A stretch of 60,186 bases of DNA. Origin: Hyphomicrobiales bacterium. Its GTDB lineage: Bacteria > Pseudomonadota > Alphaproteobacteria > Rhizobiales > Rhizobiaceae. The notes below the pieces were generated by a model. The model saw only the letters and a list, made by a program, of their open reading frames with translations, was not told the DNA's origin and ran no database searches. This document shows, piece after piece, positions 43,984 to 52,943 of the stretch. The DNA lies in NCBI GenBank assembly GCA_900470805.1, contig UCCA01000053.1:1-60186 (forward strand). Direction: 5' to 3'. Positions within the stretch are counted from its first letter, which is position 1, and the number at the start of each line of letters is the position of its first letter. A program made the position numbers and the translations under genes.

Positions 43984-44325
43984 TCAGCCTTTTCCAACAT
44001 ATCATCGCGACGGGGCCGCACTGGGTAACACGTAATCAATCTAGTACGTTTAGCGGGCCTTTCCAGATCAGAGGATGTGGCGGCGATCAAGAGTGATCGG
44101 CAGCCGTCCAATCATTGCAAAAGAAAGTGCGGAATTACGAGTAGGTTCTTGATATCGCAGCCGCGATACGAAGGGTGATTAATTGATAACTAATAAAGTG
44201 ATTACGTACCTTTCCGTTTCCCAAACGTACCACGGCACCTACCCGCACGGGCAATGGCCGCAAAACGAAGCGGTCGGCTCCCACTGAGTTGCATTCAGGC
44301 CAATGCCAACGTAAATGTTCACTCT
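43984..44325. other. divergent intergenic region, no gene seen
   Basis: This gap of 342 bases separates the phytochrome and DUF763 genes. It contains two perfect 6-bp inverted repeats with 4-base loops, CGATCA-AGAG-TGATCG (44084-44099) and TATCGC-AGCC-GCGATA (44153-44168). It also contains the direct repeat ACGTACC (44204-44210 and 44225-44231) spaced by two helical turns. These could be regulator sites. Nothing coding was found. Confidence 0.4.
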
Positions 44326-45558
44326 ATGTCGAAGCGATCCGGAAGTGCCGATTTACCGCTGCATGGCGGGCGCGTGCCCCATTGGCTGGGCGACCGCATG
44401 ACGAAACTTGGCGTGCTGATGACCGAAGCGATTGTCTTGCACTACGGGCGTGACGAATTCCTGCGACGGCTGTCTCATCCGTTCTGGTTTCAGTCCTTCG
44501 GCTCCGTCATGGGCATGGACTGGCACTCGTCGGGGATAACGACGAGCGTACTGGGTGCGTTGAAGCGTGGACTTAAACCGCGGTCGCGGGAACTCGGGCT
44601 GCATGTGTGCGGCGGTCGTGGATCGCATTCACGCAAGACGCCGGACGAACTGATCGATGTCGGTTCGCGGGTCGGCATAGATGGGGCGGCGCTCGCCAAC
44701 GTCAGCCGGCTGGTCGCCAAAGTCGATAGTGCCGCCGTCCAGGATGGGTTCGATCTCTATCTGCATGGTTTCATCGTTGCCGATGACGGTCGATGGGTGG
44801 TGGTTCAGCAGGGCATGAATGGTGATACCCGGCAGGCTCGGCGATATCACTGGCTTTCGGAAGGCCTTGAGAGCTTCGTTGATTCGCCCCACACTGCCAT
44901 TGAGGGTAGCACGCAAGGTGAGATCATCAACCTCGCCGACCGCCGTGCGCACACATCGCGCGGCGGGCAACTCGACATCCTCGCGACGCTCGGTCCCGAC
45001 AGGATCATCCGGGAGGCGGCGGTACTGGCGCGCCAGACAGAACCACAATCTTTGTCTAGCGATCAGTTGCTGCTTCCGCATCTGGTGATGCCGCACCATC
45101 ACGACGTTCGAGTGACCGACGTCAACATGAAGCGGTTGCACGGAAATCTGGCGGCGGCGGCCGACCGGGCGCCCGTCGATTACCAGGATTTGTTGATGGT
45201 GCCCGGTGTCGGTGCGCGCACCGTCCGGGCTCTGGCTTTGGTCGCCGAGGTTGTGCATGGCGCACCCTGCCGGTTTTCGGATCCCGGCAGGTTCTCGATC
45301 GCCCATGGCGGCAAGGATCGCCACCCGTTTCCCGTGCCTTTGAAGGTCTACGACGAGACCATACGGGTTATGAAGTCAGCTGTTGCAAAGGGAAGGCTGG
45401 GCCGAGATGAAGAGCTGGCGGCATTGCAGCGGCTGGATATCCAGGCACGTCAATTGGAACGGTATGCGACCGGACCGGATCTCAAGGACATAGTGGCGGG
45501 AGAATTTCGGGCTTCTGCGGCGTTTGGTGGGCGAAGCGTTTTCGGTTGGGAGGAATAG
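44326..45558 (+). CDS. DUF763 domain protein with helix-hairpin-helix-like motif
   Basis: 410-residue protein started at MSKRSGSADLPLHGGRVPHWL, the diagnostic N-terminus of DUF763 (TADLPLHGGRVPPWL-like). The frame is open 24 codons further upstream without homology. Recognisable segments are LGLHVCGGRGSHSRKTPDEL and a helix-hairpin-helix-like stretch DLLMVPGVGARTVRALALVAEV followed by FSDPGRFSIAHGGKDRHPFPVP. The HhH form suggests DNA binding. The family is found in archaea and bacteria and to my knowledge lacks an assigned function. It lies 1 kb upstream of the SOS mutasome genes, which fits a DNA-related role but does not prove one. Confidence 0.85.
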   Translation: MSKRSGSADLPLHGGRVPHWLGDRMTKLGVLMTEAIVLHYGRDEFLRRLSHPFWFQSFGSVMGMDWHSSGITTSVLGALKRGLKPRSRELGLHVCGGRGSHSRKTPDELIDVGSRVGIDGAALANVSRLVAKVDSAAVQDGFDLYLHGFIVADDGRWVVVQQGMNGDTRQARRYHWLSEGLESFVDSPHTAIEGSTQGEIINLADRRAHTSRGGQLDILATLGPDRIIREAAVLARQTEPQSLSSDQLLLPHLVMPHHHDVRVTDVNMKRLHGNLAAAADRAPVDYQDLLMVPGVGARTVRALALVAEVVHGAPCRFSDPGRFSIAHGGKDRHPFPVPLKVYDETIRVMKSAVAKGRLGRDEELAALQRLDIQARQLERYATGPDLKDIVAGEFRASAAFGGRSVFGWEE

Positions 45559-45611
45559 CCCAAGCCGGCAAGCGCCTACTCACGCTGCGTGTTTTGGTCC
45601 TTTCCTCTTAC

Positions 45612-45637
45612 GGAACATGTCAACGTGGTCTGTCGTT
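45612..45637 (+). promoter_or_regulatory. EcfG (general stress sigma) promoter candidate
   Basis: GGAAC (45612-45616), 17 bases, then CGTT (45634-45637): the -35/-10 pattern of alphaproteobacterial EcfG promoters. It lies 34 bases before the HTH gene at 45671. Confidence 0.4.
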
Positions 45638-45670
45638 TTGACCGACACGATTGTTTCTGGGGTTAGCGAT

Positions 45671-46252
45671 ATGACGCCCGCTCAATGTAAGGCCGCCCGC
45701 GCTCTCGCCGGGATCAGCGCGGTGGATCTTGCTACCCAGTCGGGGATCGATAGTGCGCTGCTGCGCGAATTTGAAAGCGAACTCTCCCAGCCGACGGAAC
45801 AGTTCATTGAGGCGGTCACGCTTGCCTTCGATGCCATCGGCATTGTTTTCATCACTCGCGACGCGACATCGTCGGCTCGCGGTGAAGGATTGAGGTTGAA
45901 GGCGCCGGATAACAAGTCATCTGACCTCGTGGAACGGGAAGTTGCCCACTATCAAGAAGCCTCCCTTGCGTGGAGATGCAGCGTACGCTCGCCAATGGTC
46001 GACGACAAGGCTGCCCTGGCACGTCTATGTGACGGGAAGGGACAGCGCTCTCGTCGAGGCACGGCAACCGCGTCTGGCACATGTCGCCGTCGGGGCCAGT
46101 TATCTTCTCGCACCCAGCGCGGCCTGCCGCCTCGGTCTGGCGAACGACAGACCTGCGCCGTGACGTCTCGCCAGCACTGCACGGTCGTAGCGTCTCTTCA
46201 GACCGCAAGCTCGACACTCCACCTCGGTGACCGGTATGCGGACATCCTTTAA
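45671..46252 (+). CDS. small XRE-like HTH protein, C-terminal half doubtful
   Basis: The first 90 or so residues (MTPAQCKAARALAGISAVDLATQSGIDSALLREFE to GEGLRLKAPD) match the short XRE-type HTH proteins common in rhizobia, which usually end soon after the GVxLR-like segment. Here the frame continues for a further 100 codons of low-complexity, arginine- and serine-rich sequence antisense to the broken CxxC gene. A natural stop has probably been lost, or a frameshift has joined it to non-coding sequence. The upstream candidate EcfG promoter supports expression of the HTH part. Confidence 0.55.
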   Translation: MTPAQCKAARALAGISAVDLATQSGIDSALLREFESELSQPTEQFIEAVTLAFDAIGIVFITRDATSSARGEGLRLKAPDNKSSDLVEREVAHYQEASLAWRCSVRSPMVDDKAALARLCDGKGQRSRRGTATASGTCRRRGQLSSRTQRGLPPRSGERQTCAVTSRQHCTVVASLQTASSTLHLGDRYADIL

Positions 46253-46255
46253 TTT
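46050..46255 (-). pseudogene. small CxxC (zinc-ribbon-like) protein, frameshifted remnant
   Basis: On the minus strand one frame reads VECRACGLKRRYDRAVLARRHGAG to QAALG (to about 46114). A second frame continues CEKITGPDGDMCQTRLPCLDE (46112 to 46050). Loss of one base at about 46112-46114 joins them into a CxxC...C...C...C protein that resembles small rhizobial hypothetical proteins. No good start codon is visible. The homology is from memory of the pattern, not from a search. Confidence 0.35.
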
Positions 46256-46498
46256 CGGGCCGGGCGAACTATCCGGTGCGGCTGACGTCTTACAGGCTCC
46301 GACCAACGCCGGGAGGCGGCTCGCTAACCGATGAGCTATCCACAGGCAAGGCAAACGAGGCGTCAAAAATATTTTCAATGTTGGCACCTACTTACGCCCG
46401 CCGGTTACCGGTTTGATTCATTTCGTGAATCTGAGTCCTTTCTAATCTCTAGGACTAGATTCCTGTTTCCCGCCCGGCTTGACGCGGCGATCGATACG

Positions 46499-46513
46499 GA
46501 ACAGAAAGAGAAC
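46499..46513 (+). promoter_or_regulatory. LexA (SOS) box of the mutasome operon
   Basis: GAAC (46499-46502), seven bases, GAAC (46510-46513): the direct-repeat LexA site of alphaproteobacteria. It lies 64 bases upstream of imuA. The same bases start a GGAAC-N17-GTT pattern (46498-46522) that resembles an EcfG promoter. The rest of 46253-46576 holds no other gene on the plus strand. Confidence 0.8.
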
Positions 46514-46576
46514 AAGTAAGTTTCCACGGCATGATGTCGTACCTGTTCACCGCGATTTCGGAAGGATTCGTAACCG

Positions 46577-47329
46577 ATGTCGGCTGCCCGCGAGCTAGCC
46601 ATTTCCAATCTGCGCGAACGCATCGCCGCGCTTGAAGGCGGCGTCGCGAAGCGCAAGGGATGCCTGCCTTTTGGCGTGCCTGATATCGACGCGATCCTTC
46701 CCGGCGGCGGTCTTGCATATGGAGCGCTTCATGAATGCGCGGGTGGTGGATCGGGCACCGTCGACGGAGCGGCCGCCGCCCTGTTCGCTGCGGGAGTAGC
46801 TGCCCGCACGAAAGGGAAGGTCGTCTGGTGCCTGACGAGGCCCGATCTCTTCATGCCGGGGCTGGCGCAGGCAGGGCTTCACCCCAGTCGGGTGATCTTT
46901 TCGGAATCCGATCGCGAGGAGGACGTGCTGGCAAGCATGGAGGAGGCACTCTCTTATGGAGGTCTCGGCGCCGTGGTGGGTGAGATCGTCCGCCTGCCGA
47001 TGGTTTCCTCGCGTCGGCTGCAGCTCGCCGCCGAGAAGACGGGAACCATTGGCATCGCCGTCCGGCGTTGGAGGCGGCAGACGGAGGCCAACGACTTCGG
47101 CCAGCCGACGGCTTCGACGACGCGATGGAGAGTGAGCGTCCTCCCGTCCGACCCTCTGCCGGTTCCCGGGGTGGGGAGGGCGAGATGGCTCCTGGAATTG
47201 ATGAGATCGCGGGCGGGCGAGTGTGCTGAGTTTGAAGTTGGAGCCTGCGATGACACGGGTCGTCTCGATATACCTACCAGATCTGTCGACCGACAGGATA
47301 CGTCGGGCCGATCCCGGCATTCCGCCTGA
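46577..47329 (+). CDS. imuA: ImuA, SOS mutasome accessory protein
   Basis: 250-residue RecA-like accessory factor of the damage-inducible mutasome. The core has the family pattern LPFGVPDIDAILPGGGLAYGALHECAG, AALFAAGVAARTKGKVVWC and LAQAGLHPSRVIF, and EVVRLPMV-like GEIVRLPMVSSRRLQLAAEKTG follows. ImuA works with ImuB and DnaE2 in translesion synthesis. It is the first gene of the operon under the LexA box and its 3' end overlaps imuB by 80 bases. Confidence 0.88.
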   Translation: MSAARELAISNLRERIAALEGGVAKRKGCLPFGVPDIDAILPGGGLAYGALHECAGGGSGTVDGAAAALFAAGVAARTKGKVVWCLTRPDLFMPGLAQAGLHPSRVIFSESDREEDVLASMEEALSYGGLGAVVGEIVRLPMVSSRRLQLAAEKTGTIGIAVRRWRRQTEANDFGQPTASTTRWRVSVLPSDPLPVPGVGRARWLLELMRSRAGECAEFEVGACDDTGRLDIPTRSVDRQDTSGRSRHSA

Positions 47330-48761
47330 ACAGGCGATTGCCGTGATCGCGAGGAGCGGGTCCAAGCGATGGGTGTCGGCCACAGATGCCGCCGCGCGCA
47401 AGGCCGGCCTGCGTGTGGGCATGCCTGCCGCCAAGGCGCAGGCACTCTTTCAGGGCCTGATGATGGTTGACGCCGACCTGCTAGCCGACGCCGCCGCGCT
47501 TGAGCGCATCGCCTTGTGGGCGCTCGGCATCTACTCGCCGATCGTCGCGGTCGACGGGATCGATGGGCTGGTGATGGACACCGAGGGCGCCGACCACCTG
47601 CAGGGCGGCGAGGAGCCGATGCTCACGGGCGTCGCCAATCGCTTCCGGTCGACAGGACTGTCCGCAAGAGTGGCTATCGCCGATACCTGGGGGGCTGCGC
47701 ATGCCTGCGCACGGGCGATCACCCGGGAGACCGTCATCGTTCCTCGCGGCGAGATCGTCAGGGCGGTTGAGAAGCTACCGCTCTCGCTGCTGCGGCTTCC
47801 GCCCAAGATCGTCGATGATCTCCGCGTGCTGGGCTTTCAGTCGATCGGGGAGCTCGTCAACACCCCACGCGCGCCCCTGGCTCTGCGCTTCGGGCCCGAA
47901 CTCGGTCGCCGCATCGACCAGATGTTTGGACGAAAGCCGGAACCGATCGAGCCGGCCCGCGGCCCGGAATGGATCGAGGTCACGCGTCAGTTCGCCGAGC
48001 CAATCGCCGCAGCCGAGACCATCAACAAGTACGTGGCCAAGCTCGTTGTCGACCTTGTCGGCGAGCTGCAGCGCAGGGGGCTCGGCGTCCGCCGCACCGA
48101 CCTCATCGTCGAGAAAGTCGATGGGACGCGCCAAGCGATCCGTGCTGGAACCGCGAAGCCGGCGCGAGACGTTGCGTGGCTGACGAAGCTCTTCCGCGAC
48201 CGCACCGAGAAGATCGAACCGGGCTTCGGGATCGAACGGCTGACGATGGTCGCCGTCATGTCGGAGGCACTTGGCGAAGAGCAGAAATCGTCCTCTTTGG
48301 TCGAGGAGCAGGACGACGACATCACGCCGTTGATCGATATCCTCGGCAACCGGGGCAACCGCGTCTATCGCGTGGCCCCGGTCGCTTCCGACGTTCCGGA
48401 ACGCAGCGTCCGGCGGATCGCTCCGGCCACCGAGCCGACTGCGGAGACCTGGACACACGAGTGGAAGCGGCCGGTGCGCCTGCTCCACAAGCCGGATGTC
48501 GTCGAAGTCATGGCGCTGATGCCCGACCATCCTCCGGCGTGGTTCTCCTGGCGGGGAAAGCGGCGTCGCGTGAAATGTGCCGACGGTCCGGAACGGGTTT
48601 TCGGCGAGTGGTGGGTCCGCACATCCGAGGTCGATGCTGTTCGCGACTACTTCGTGGTCGAGGACGATGCTGGCGAGCGCTTTTGGCTCTACCGCTCCGG
48701 TGACGGCGTCGATGCGGACACAGGGTCGCACAAATGGTATATCCACGGGATCTTTGCGTGA
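47250..48761 (+). CDS. imuB: ImuB, catalytically inactive Y-family polymerase homologue
   Basis: 503 residues from MTRVVSIYLPDLSTDRIRR; GGAG six bases upstream fits this ATG better than the one at 47223. It has the Y-family fold but the palm aspartates are replaced (IYLPDLSTDR in place of the usual D-x-D segment), as known for ImuB, which acts as a hub that binds the beta clamp, ImuA and DnaE2. The little-finger region and a long C-terminal tail (WFSWRGKRRRVKCADGPERVFGEWW) are present. Confidence 0.92.
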   Translation: MTRVVSIYLPDLSTDRIRRADPGIPPEQAIAVIARSGSKRWVSATDAAARKAGLRVGMPAAKAQALFQGLMMVDADLLADAAALERIALWALGIYSPIVAVDGIDGLVMDTEGADHLQGGEEPMLTGVANRFRSTGLSARVAIADTWGAAHACARAITRETVIVPRGEIVRAVEKLPLSLLRLPPKIVDDLRVLGFQSIGELVNTPRAPLALRFGPELGRRIDQMFGRKPEPIEPARGPEWIEVTRQFAEPIAAAETINKYVAKLVVDLVGELQRRGLGVRRTDLIVEKVDGTRQAIRAGTAKPARDVAWLTKLFRDRTEKIEPGFGIERLTMVAVMSEALGEEQKSSSLVEEQDDDITPLIDILGNRGNRVYRVAPVASDVPERSVRRIAPATEPTAETWTHEWKRPVRLLHKPDVVEVMALMPDHPPAWFSWRGKRRRVKCADGPERVFGEWWVRTSEVDAVRDYFVVEDDAGERFWLYRSGDGVDADTGSHKWYIHGIFA

Positions 48762-51700
48762 TGCGATACGCCGAGCTGCAGGTCACCTCGCACTTTTCCT
48801 TCCTCCGCGGCGCGTCATCTGCCGACGAACTGTTCGCCACGGCGAAGGAACTCGGCATCGCGGCGGTTGGCATTGTCGATCGAAACAGCCTTGCCGGCAT
48901 TGTTCGCGCCTTGGAAGCTTCCCGCGCAACAGGCGTTCGGCTGGTTGTAGGCTGTCGTCTCGACCTGACGGACGGGATATCCCTTCTGGTCTATCCAATA
49001 GACCGCGCCGCATACTCGCGGTTGACACGGCTCTTAACACTGGGGAAATCGCGCGGCGGCAAAGGCAACTGCATTCTGTCGCTTGATGACGTCGCCCTCT
49101 ACGCTGAAGGACTTCTTGCGGTTCTGGTTCCTGATCTGCCTGACGACGCCTGCGCCGTCCAGCTCCGCAAGATCGCCGATCTTTTCGGCGACCGGGCATA
49201 CCTTTCCCTGTTTCTGCGACGTCGCCCCAACGACCAGTTGCGCCTCCACGAGCTGAGCAATCTCGCGACCAGGTTCAAGGTCCGCACCGTCGTCACCAAC
49301 GACGTCCTCTTCCACGAACCCGGCCGTCGCCAGCTTCAGGACGTCGTCACCTGCATCCGCGAGCATACGACCATCGACGCTGTCGGCTTCAAGCGCGAAC
49401 GCCATGCGGATCGCTATCTCAAGCCTCCGGCCGAAATGGAGCGCCTGTTTCCTCGGTACAGGGAGGCGCTCGCGCGGACGATGGAGATCGTCGAACGCTG
49501 TCGCTTCTGTCTGGAAGAGCTGACCTACCAGTATCCGGAGGAAGCGATCGTCCCTGGCATGACCGCACAGGAGTCTCTCGAACACTATGTCTGGGAATGC
49601 GTGCCCAACCGCTATCCGGAAGGCCTGCCGCCGGAAGTCCTGAAGACCGTCCGACACGAACTCGATCTCATCAAAACCATGAAGTATGCGCCATACTTTC
49701 TGACCGTCTTCTCGATCGTCCGCTTCGCACGCTCGCAAGATATCTTATGCCAGGGGCGGGGGTCGGCCGCCAACTCTGCGGTCTGCTATATCCTCGGCGT
49801 CACCAGCATCGACCCATCGACCAATGACCTGTTGTTCGAGCGTTTCGTCAGCCAGGAGCGCGATGAACCGCCCGACATCGACGTCGACTTCGAGCACGAG
49901 AGGCGTGAGGAGGTCATCCAGTGGATCTACAAGACCTACACGCACCAGAAGGCGGCGCTATGCGCGACGGTGACACGTTACCGCGCCAAGGGTGCGATCC
50001 GCGACGTTGGAAAGGCGCTCGGCCTACCCGAGGACGTTATCAAGGCCCTGTCGTCTGGCATGTGGTCGTGGTCGGAGGAGGTCAGCGACCGGAACATCAG
50101 GGAGCTGAACCTCAATCCCAATGACCGCCGTCTTGCGTTGACGCTGCAACTCGCACAGCAGCTCATGGGCGCGCCAAGACATCTCGGTCAACATCCGGGC
50201 GGCTTCGTCCTGACGCACGACCGCCTTGACGATCTCGTGCCGATCGAGCCCGCCAGCATGGCCGACCGCCAGATCGTGGAGTGGGACAAGGATGACATCG
50301 AAGCCCTGAAGTTCATGAAAGTCGATATCCTGGCATTGGGCATGCTGACCTGCATGGCCAAATCCTTCGAGATGATCAGGGAGCACAAGAACGACGACCT
50401 CGACCTTGCATCGATCCGGCAGGAAGATGCCACGACGTATGCGATGATCCGGAAGGCTGACACGCTCGGCACGTTCCAGATCGAGTCCAGGGCTCAGATG
50501 GCCATGCTGCCACGCCTGAAGCCGCGGACGTTCTACGACCTGGTCGTACAGGTCGCTATTGTGAGACCGGGCCCGATACAAGGGGACATGGTCCACCCCT
50601 ATCTTCGCCGCCGCGAGGGCAAGGAGAAGGTCGAATACCCGACACCGGAACTCGAGGCTGTCCTTGGCAAAACCTTGGGCGTGCCGCTTTTCCAGGAATC
50701 AGCGATGCGGGTGGCAATGGTCTGCGCCGGCTTCACCGGCGGCGAGGCCGATCAGCTCCGCAAGTCCATGGCGACCTTCAAGTTCACCGGAGGCGTCAGC
50801 CGATTCAAGGACAAGCTTGTCAGCGGAATGGTGCGGAACGGCTACAGCCAAGAGTTCGCAGAGAAGACCTTCTCGCAGCTTGAGGGCTTCGGCAGCTACG
50901 GCTTTCCGGAGAGCCATGCCGCATCCTTCGCCTTGATCGCCTACGCGTCCAACTTCGTAAAATGCCACCATCCTGATGTCTTCTGCGCGGCGCTGTTGAA
51001 CTCGCAGCCGATGGGATTTTACGCACCGGCTCAGATCGTCGGAGACGCGGCCAAGCACGGCGTCGAAATCCGCCCCATCGATATCAACAGATCCAGGTGG
51101 GACTGCACGCTCGAGCGAATCGGCAACACCGAACGGCACGCGGTTCGCCTCGGCATGCGCTTGATCAAGGGTCTTGCGGCCGCCGACGTCGCGCGTATCG
51201 TCGCCGCTCGCATGAACAAGGACTTCGAGAGCGTCGACGACGTGTGGAGACGGTCGAACGTTCCGACAGAGGCGCTTGTACAGCTCGCCGAAGCGGACGC
51301 CTTCCTGCCGACGATGAAGCATCAGCGCCGGGATGCATTGTGGGCGATCAAGGCTCTGCGCGACGAACCGCTGCCACTCTTCGCGGCCGCAGCCGAACGG
51401 GAAGCCGCGGTCATCCCCGAACAGCAAGAGCCGGCGGTTGCTCTGCGGCAGATGACGGAGGGGCACAATGTCGTGGAAGACTACGGGCATGTCGGCCTGA
51501 CGCTTCGCGAGCATCCTTTGGCTTTTCTACGGAAAGACCTGACGCAAAGGAACATTGTCACATGCCATGAGGCGATGAGCGCCCGCGACGGCCGCTGGCT
51601 GATGACCGCCGGTCTGGTTCTGGTTCGGCAAAAGCCGGGCTCCGCGAAAGGCGTTATGTTCCTGACGATCGAGGACGAGACCGGTCCGGCCAATGTCGTG

Positions 51701-52021
51701 GTCTGGCCGTCGCTTTTTGAAAAGCGACGTCGCGTCGTCCTGGGATCGAGCATGATGGCAATCAACGGAAAGATCCAGCGCGAAGGCGACGTCGTTCATC
51801 TCGTTGCCCAGCAGCTCTTCGACCTCAGCGGTGACCTATCCGGGTTGGCAGATCGGGAGATCGATTTCAAGCTGCCCACGGGCAGGGGAGACGAGTTCGC
51901 TCACGGATCGCCGGGCAGTCCAGATTCGAGGGATCGTGCGCTGCCGCCCAAGCCGCGGGACATCTTCATCCCCGATCTCCACATCGACACGCTGAAGGTG
52001 AAGTCAAGAAACTTCCACTAG
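48761..52021 (+). CDS. dnaE2: error-prone DNA polymerase DnaE2
   Basis: 1086-residue C-family polymerase for translesion synthesis, started at the ATG that overlaps the imuB stop by one base (TGATG). The N-terminal PHP domain starts with YAELQVTSHFSFLRGASS. The palm carries GRGSAANSAVCYILGVTSIDP and the catalytic aspartates of PDIDVDFEHERREEV near residue 372. GFPESHAASFALIAYAS and the C-terminal OB-fold region are normal, and it ends in DTLKVKSRNFH. Completes the imuA-imuB-dnaE2 SOS operon, which causes damage-induced mutagenesis in bacteria lacking Pol V. Confidence 0.95.
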   Translation: MRYAELQVTSHFSFLRGASSADELFATAKELGIAAVGIVDRNSLAGIVRALEASRATGVRLVVGCRLDLTDGISLLVYPIDRAAYSRLTRLLTLGKSRGGKGNCILSLDDVALYAEGLLAVLVPDLPDDACAVQLRKIADLFGDRAYLSLFLRRRPNDQLRLHELSNLATRFKVRTVVTNDVLFHEPGRRQLQDVVTCIREHTTIDAVGFKRERHADRYLKPPAEMERLFPRYREALARTMEIVERCRFCLEELTYQYPEEAIVPGMTAQESLEHYVWECVPNRYPEGLPPEVLKTVRHELDLIKTMKYAPYFLTVFSIVRFARSQDILCQGRGSAANSAVCYILGVTSIDPSTNDLLFERFVSQERDEPPDIDVDFEHERREEVIQWIYKTYTHQKAALCATVTRYRAKGAIRDVGKALGLPEDVIKALSSGMWSWSEEVSDRNIRELNLNPNDRRLALTLQLAQQLMGAPRHLGQHPGGFVLTHDRLDDLVPIEPASMADRQIVEWDKDDIEALKFMKVDILALGMLTCMAKSFEMIREHKNDDLDLASIRQEDATTYAMIRKADTLGTFQIESRAQMAMLPRLKPRTFYDLVVQVAIVRPGPIQGDMVHPYLRRREGKEKVEYPTPELEAVLGKTLGVPLFQESAMRVAMVCAGFTGGEADQLRKSMATFKFTGGVSRFKDKLVSGMVRNGYSQEFAEKTFSQLEGFGSYGFPESHAASFALIAYASNFVKCHHPDVFCAALLNSQPMGFYAPAQIVGDAAKHGVEIRPIDINRSRWDCTLERIGNTERHAVRLGMRLIKGLAAADVARIVAARMNKDFESVDDVWRRSNVPTEALVQLAEADAFLPTMKHQRRDALWAIKALRDEPLPLFAAAAEREAAVIPEQQEPAVALRQMTEGHNVVEDYGHVGLTLREHPLAFLRKDLTQRNIVTCHEAMSARDGRWLMTAGLVLVRQKPGSAKGVMFLTIEDETGPANVVVWPSLFEKRRRVVLGSSMMAINGKIQREGDVVHLVAQQLFDLSGDLSGLADREIDFKLPTGRGDEFAHGSPGSPDSRDRALPPKPRDIFIPDLHIDTLKVKSRNFH

Positions 52022-52044
52022 GTCAGGCATCTGGCAACCTTCAT

Positions 52045-52437
52045 CTATTTTATCGGTTCGACCAGCGGGGCGCCTTTCTCGACGATGTAGGTTGCGAGTT
52101 CGCAAGCCTTGTCGTTTCCGACGTTCCTGGCAGAATGGGCAACCCCCGCAGGTATGGCGAGCACCTGGCCAGCTTTTAGGGTAACCGCTTCGCGACCTTG
52201 AAGCTTGTATTCAATGGTTCCCTCGAGAACGAATGCTACCTCTTCGCCTGGGTGTCTGTGATTTGGCGCAGACACGCCAGGGCCGAAGTCGACCCTGGCC
52301 TGGACGACTTCCTTCCCAGGTGTACTCAGGTCGCTTTTGACGATGTTGAAGCGGACCACCCCGTTCTCCCGCGCTTCGACACAATGGAGGGGGACGCTCA
52401 AAAGGGTGGCGCAAAGCGCAAAAACACGCAGGCTCAT
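52045..52437 (-). CDS. secreted single-domain cupin
   Basis: 130-residue protein from MSLRVFALCATLLSVPLHCVEA, a clear signal peptide. The reading from 52473 adds 12 hydrophilic residues before it. One cupin barrel: metal ligands in APNHRHPGEEVAFVLEG and the later PAGVAHSARN. Function unknown. Periplasmic cupins of this kind often sit near oxidative-stress genes, and here an Ohr-like gene is next upstream. Confidence 0.8.
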   Translation of the reverse strand: MSLRVFALCATLLSVPLHCVEARENGVVRFNIVKSDLSTPGKEVVQARVDFGPGVSAPNHRHPGEEVAFVLEGTIEYKLQGREAVTLKAGQVLAIPAGVAHSARNVGNDKACELATYIVEKGAPLVEPIK

Positions 52438-52469
52438 AACACTGCTCCTGTGATCAAGTGAACCGCTCG

Positions 52470-52901
52470 TCAATCCAGTATGACTGTCACGTCGAGGGCT
52501 TGTGACAGGGCCTTTGAGAACGGGCAGATCAGGCGCGCCTCATCGACCCAACGCTTCGACATATCGGCCTCTATACCCGGAATCGAAATGCACATCCGAG
52601 CCGCCAAGAGATAGCCGTCCATTCCGTAAGCTATCGCAACCTCCGCAAACACCTTCAGATCGCTCGGCAGCGCCACTGTGTTCTTCTGCGCCACAAGGGC
52701 AACCGCGCTTGCCAACGAGGCTGACCATCCTGCCGCGAGAAGCTGTTCTGGGTTGGTGCCAATGCCGGTCGAACCCGGCGCGGAAAACCGGATGTCGAGA
52801 GCTCCGTCGGAACTGCGTGAAACGCCGCTTTCGCGACCGCCGATGGTTTCCGTCCGCGCCGTGTAAATTTCTGTCGGAGGATTGCTCACCTGGGTTCCCA
52901 T
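52470..52901 (-). CDS. Ohr/OsmC-like protein without the peroxidatic cysteine
   Basis: 143-residue OsmC-fold protein whose whole length follows the Ohr pattern (TNPEQLLAAGWSASLASAVALVAQ, then LICPFSKALSQALDV). Ohr reduces organic hydroperoxides with two cysteines. In the first motif the usual cysteine (AACF) is replaced by serine (SASL, TCG codon), while the second cysteine (CPFSKA) is kept. Peroxidase activity by the known mechanism is therefore unlikely unless another residue substitutes. Last-but-one gene of a leftward group with a VOC protein and an epoxide hydrolase. Confidence 0.82.
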   Translation of the reverse strand: MGTQVSNPPTEIYTARTETIGGRESGVSRSSDGALDIRFSAPGSTGIGTNPEQLLAAGWSASLASAVALVAQKNTVALPSDLKVFAEVAIAYGMDGYLLAARMCISIPGIEADMSKRWVDEARLICPFSKALSQALDVTVILD

Positions 52902-52943
52902 GCGTCGCCTGTCCGAAGCGGCGTTTCGATGGATGTTGGCGTT

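Noticed and set aside
44318..44332. Possible second LexA box before the DUF763 gene (GTTC-N7-GTCG)
   Set aside because: The second half-site has a mismatch in a four-base motif, which is too weak to call SOS control.
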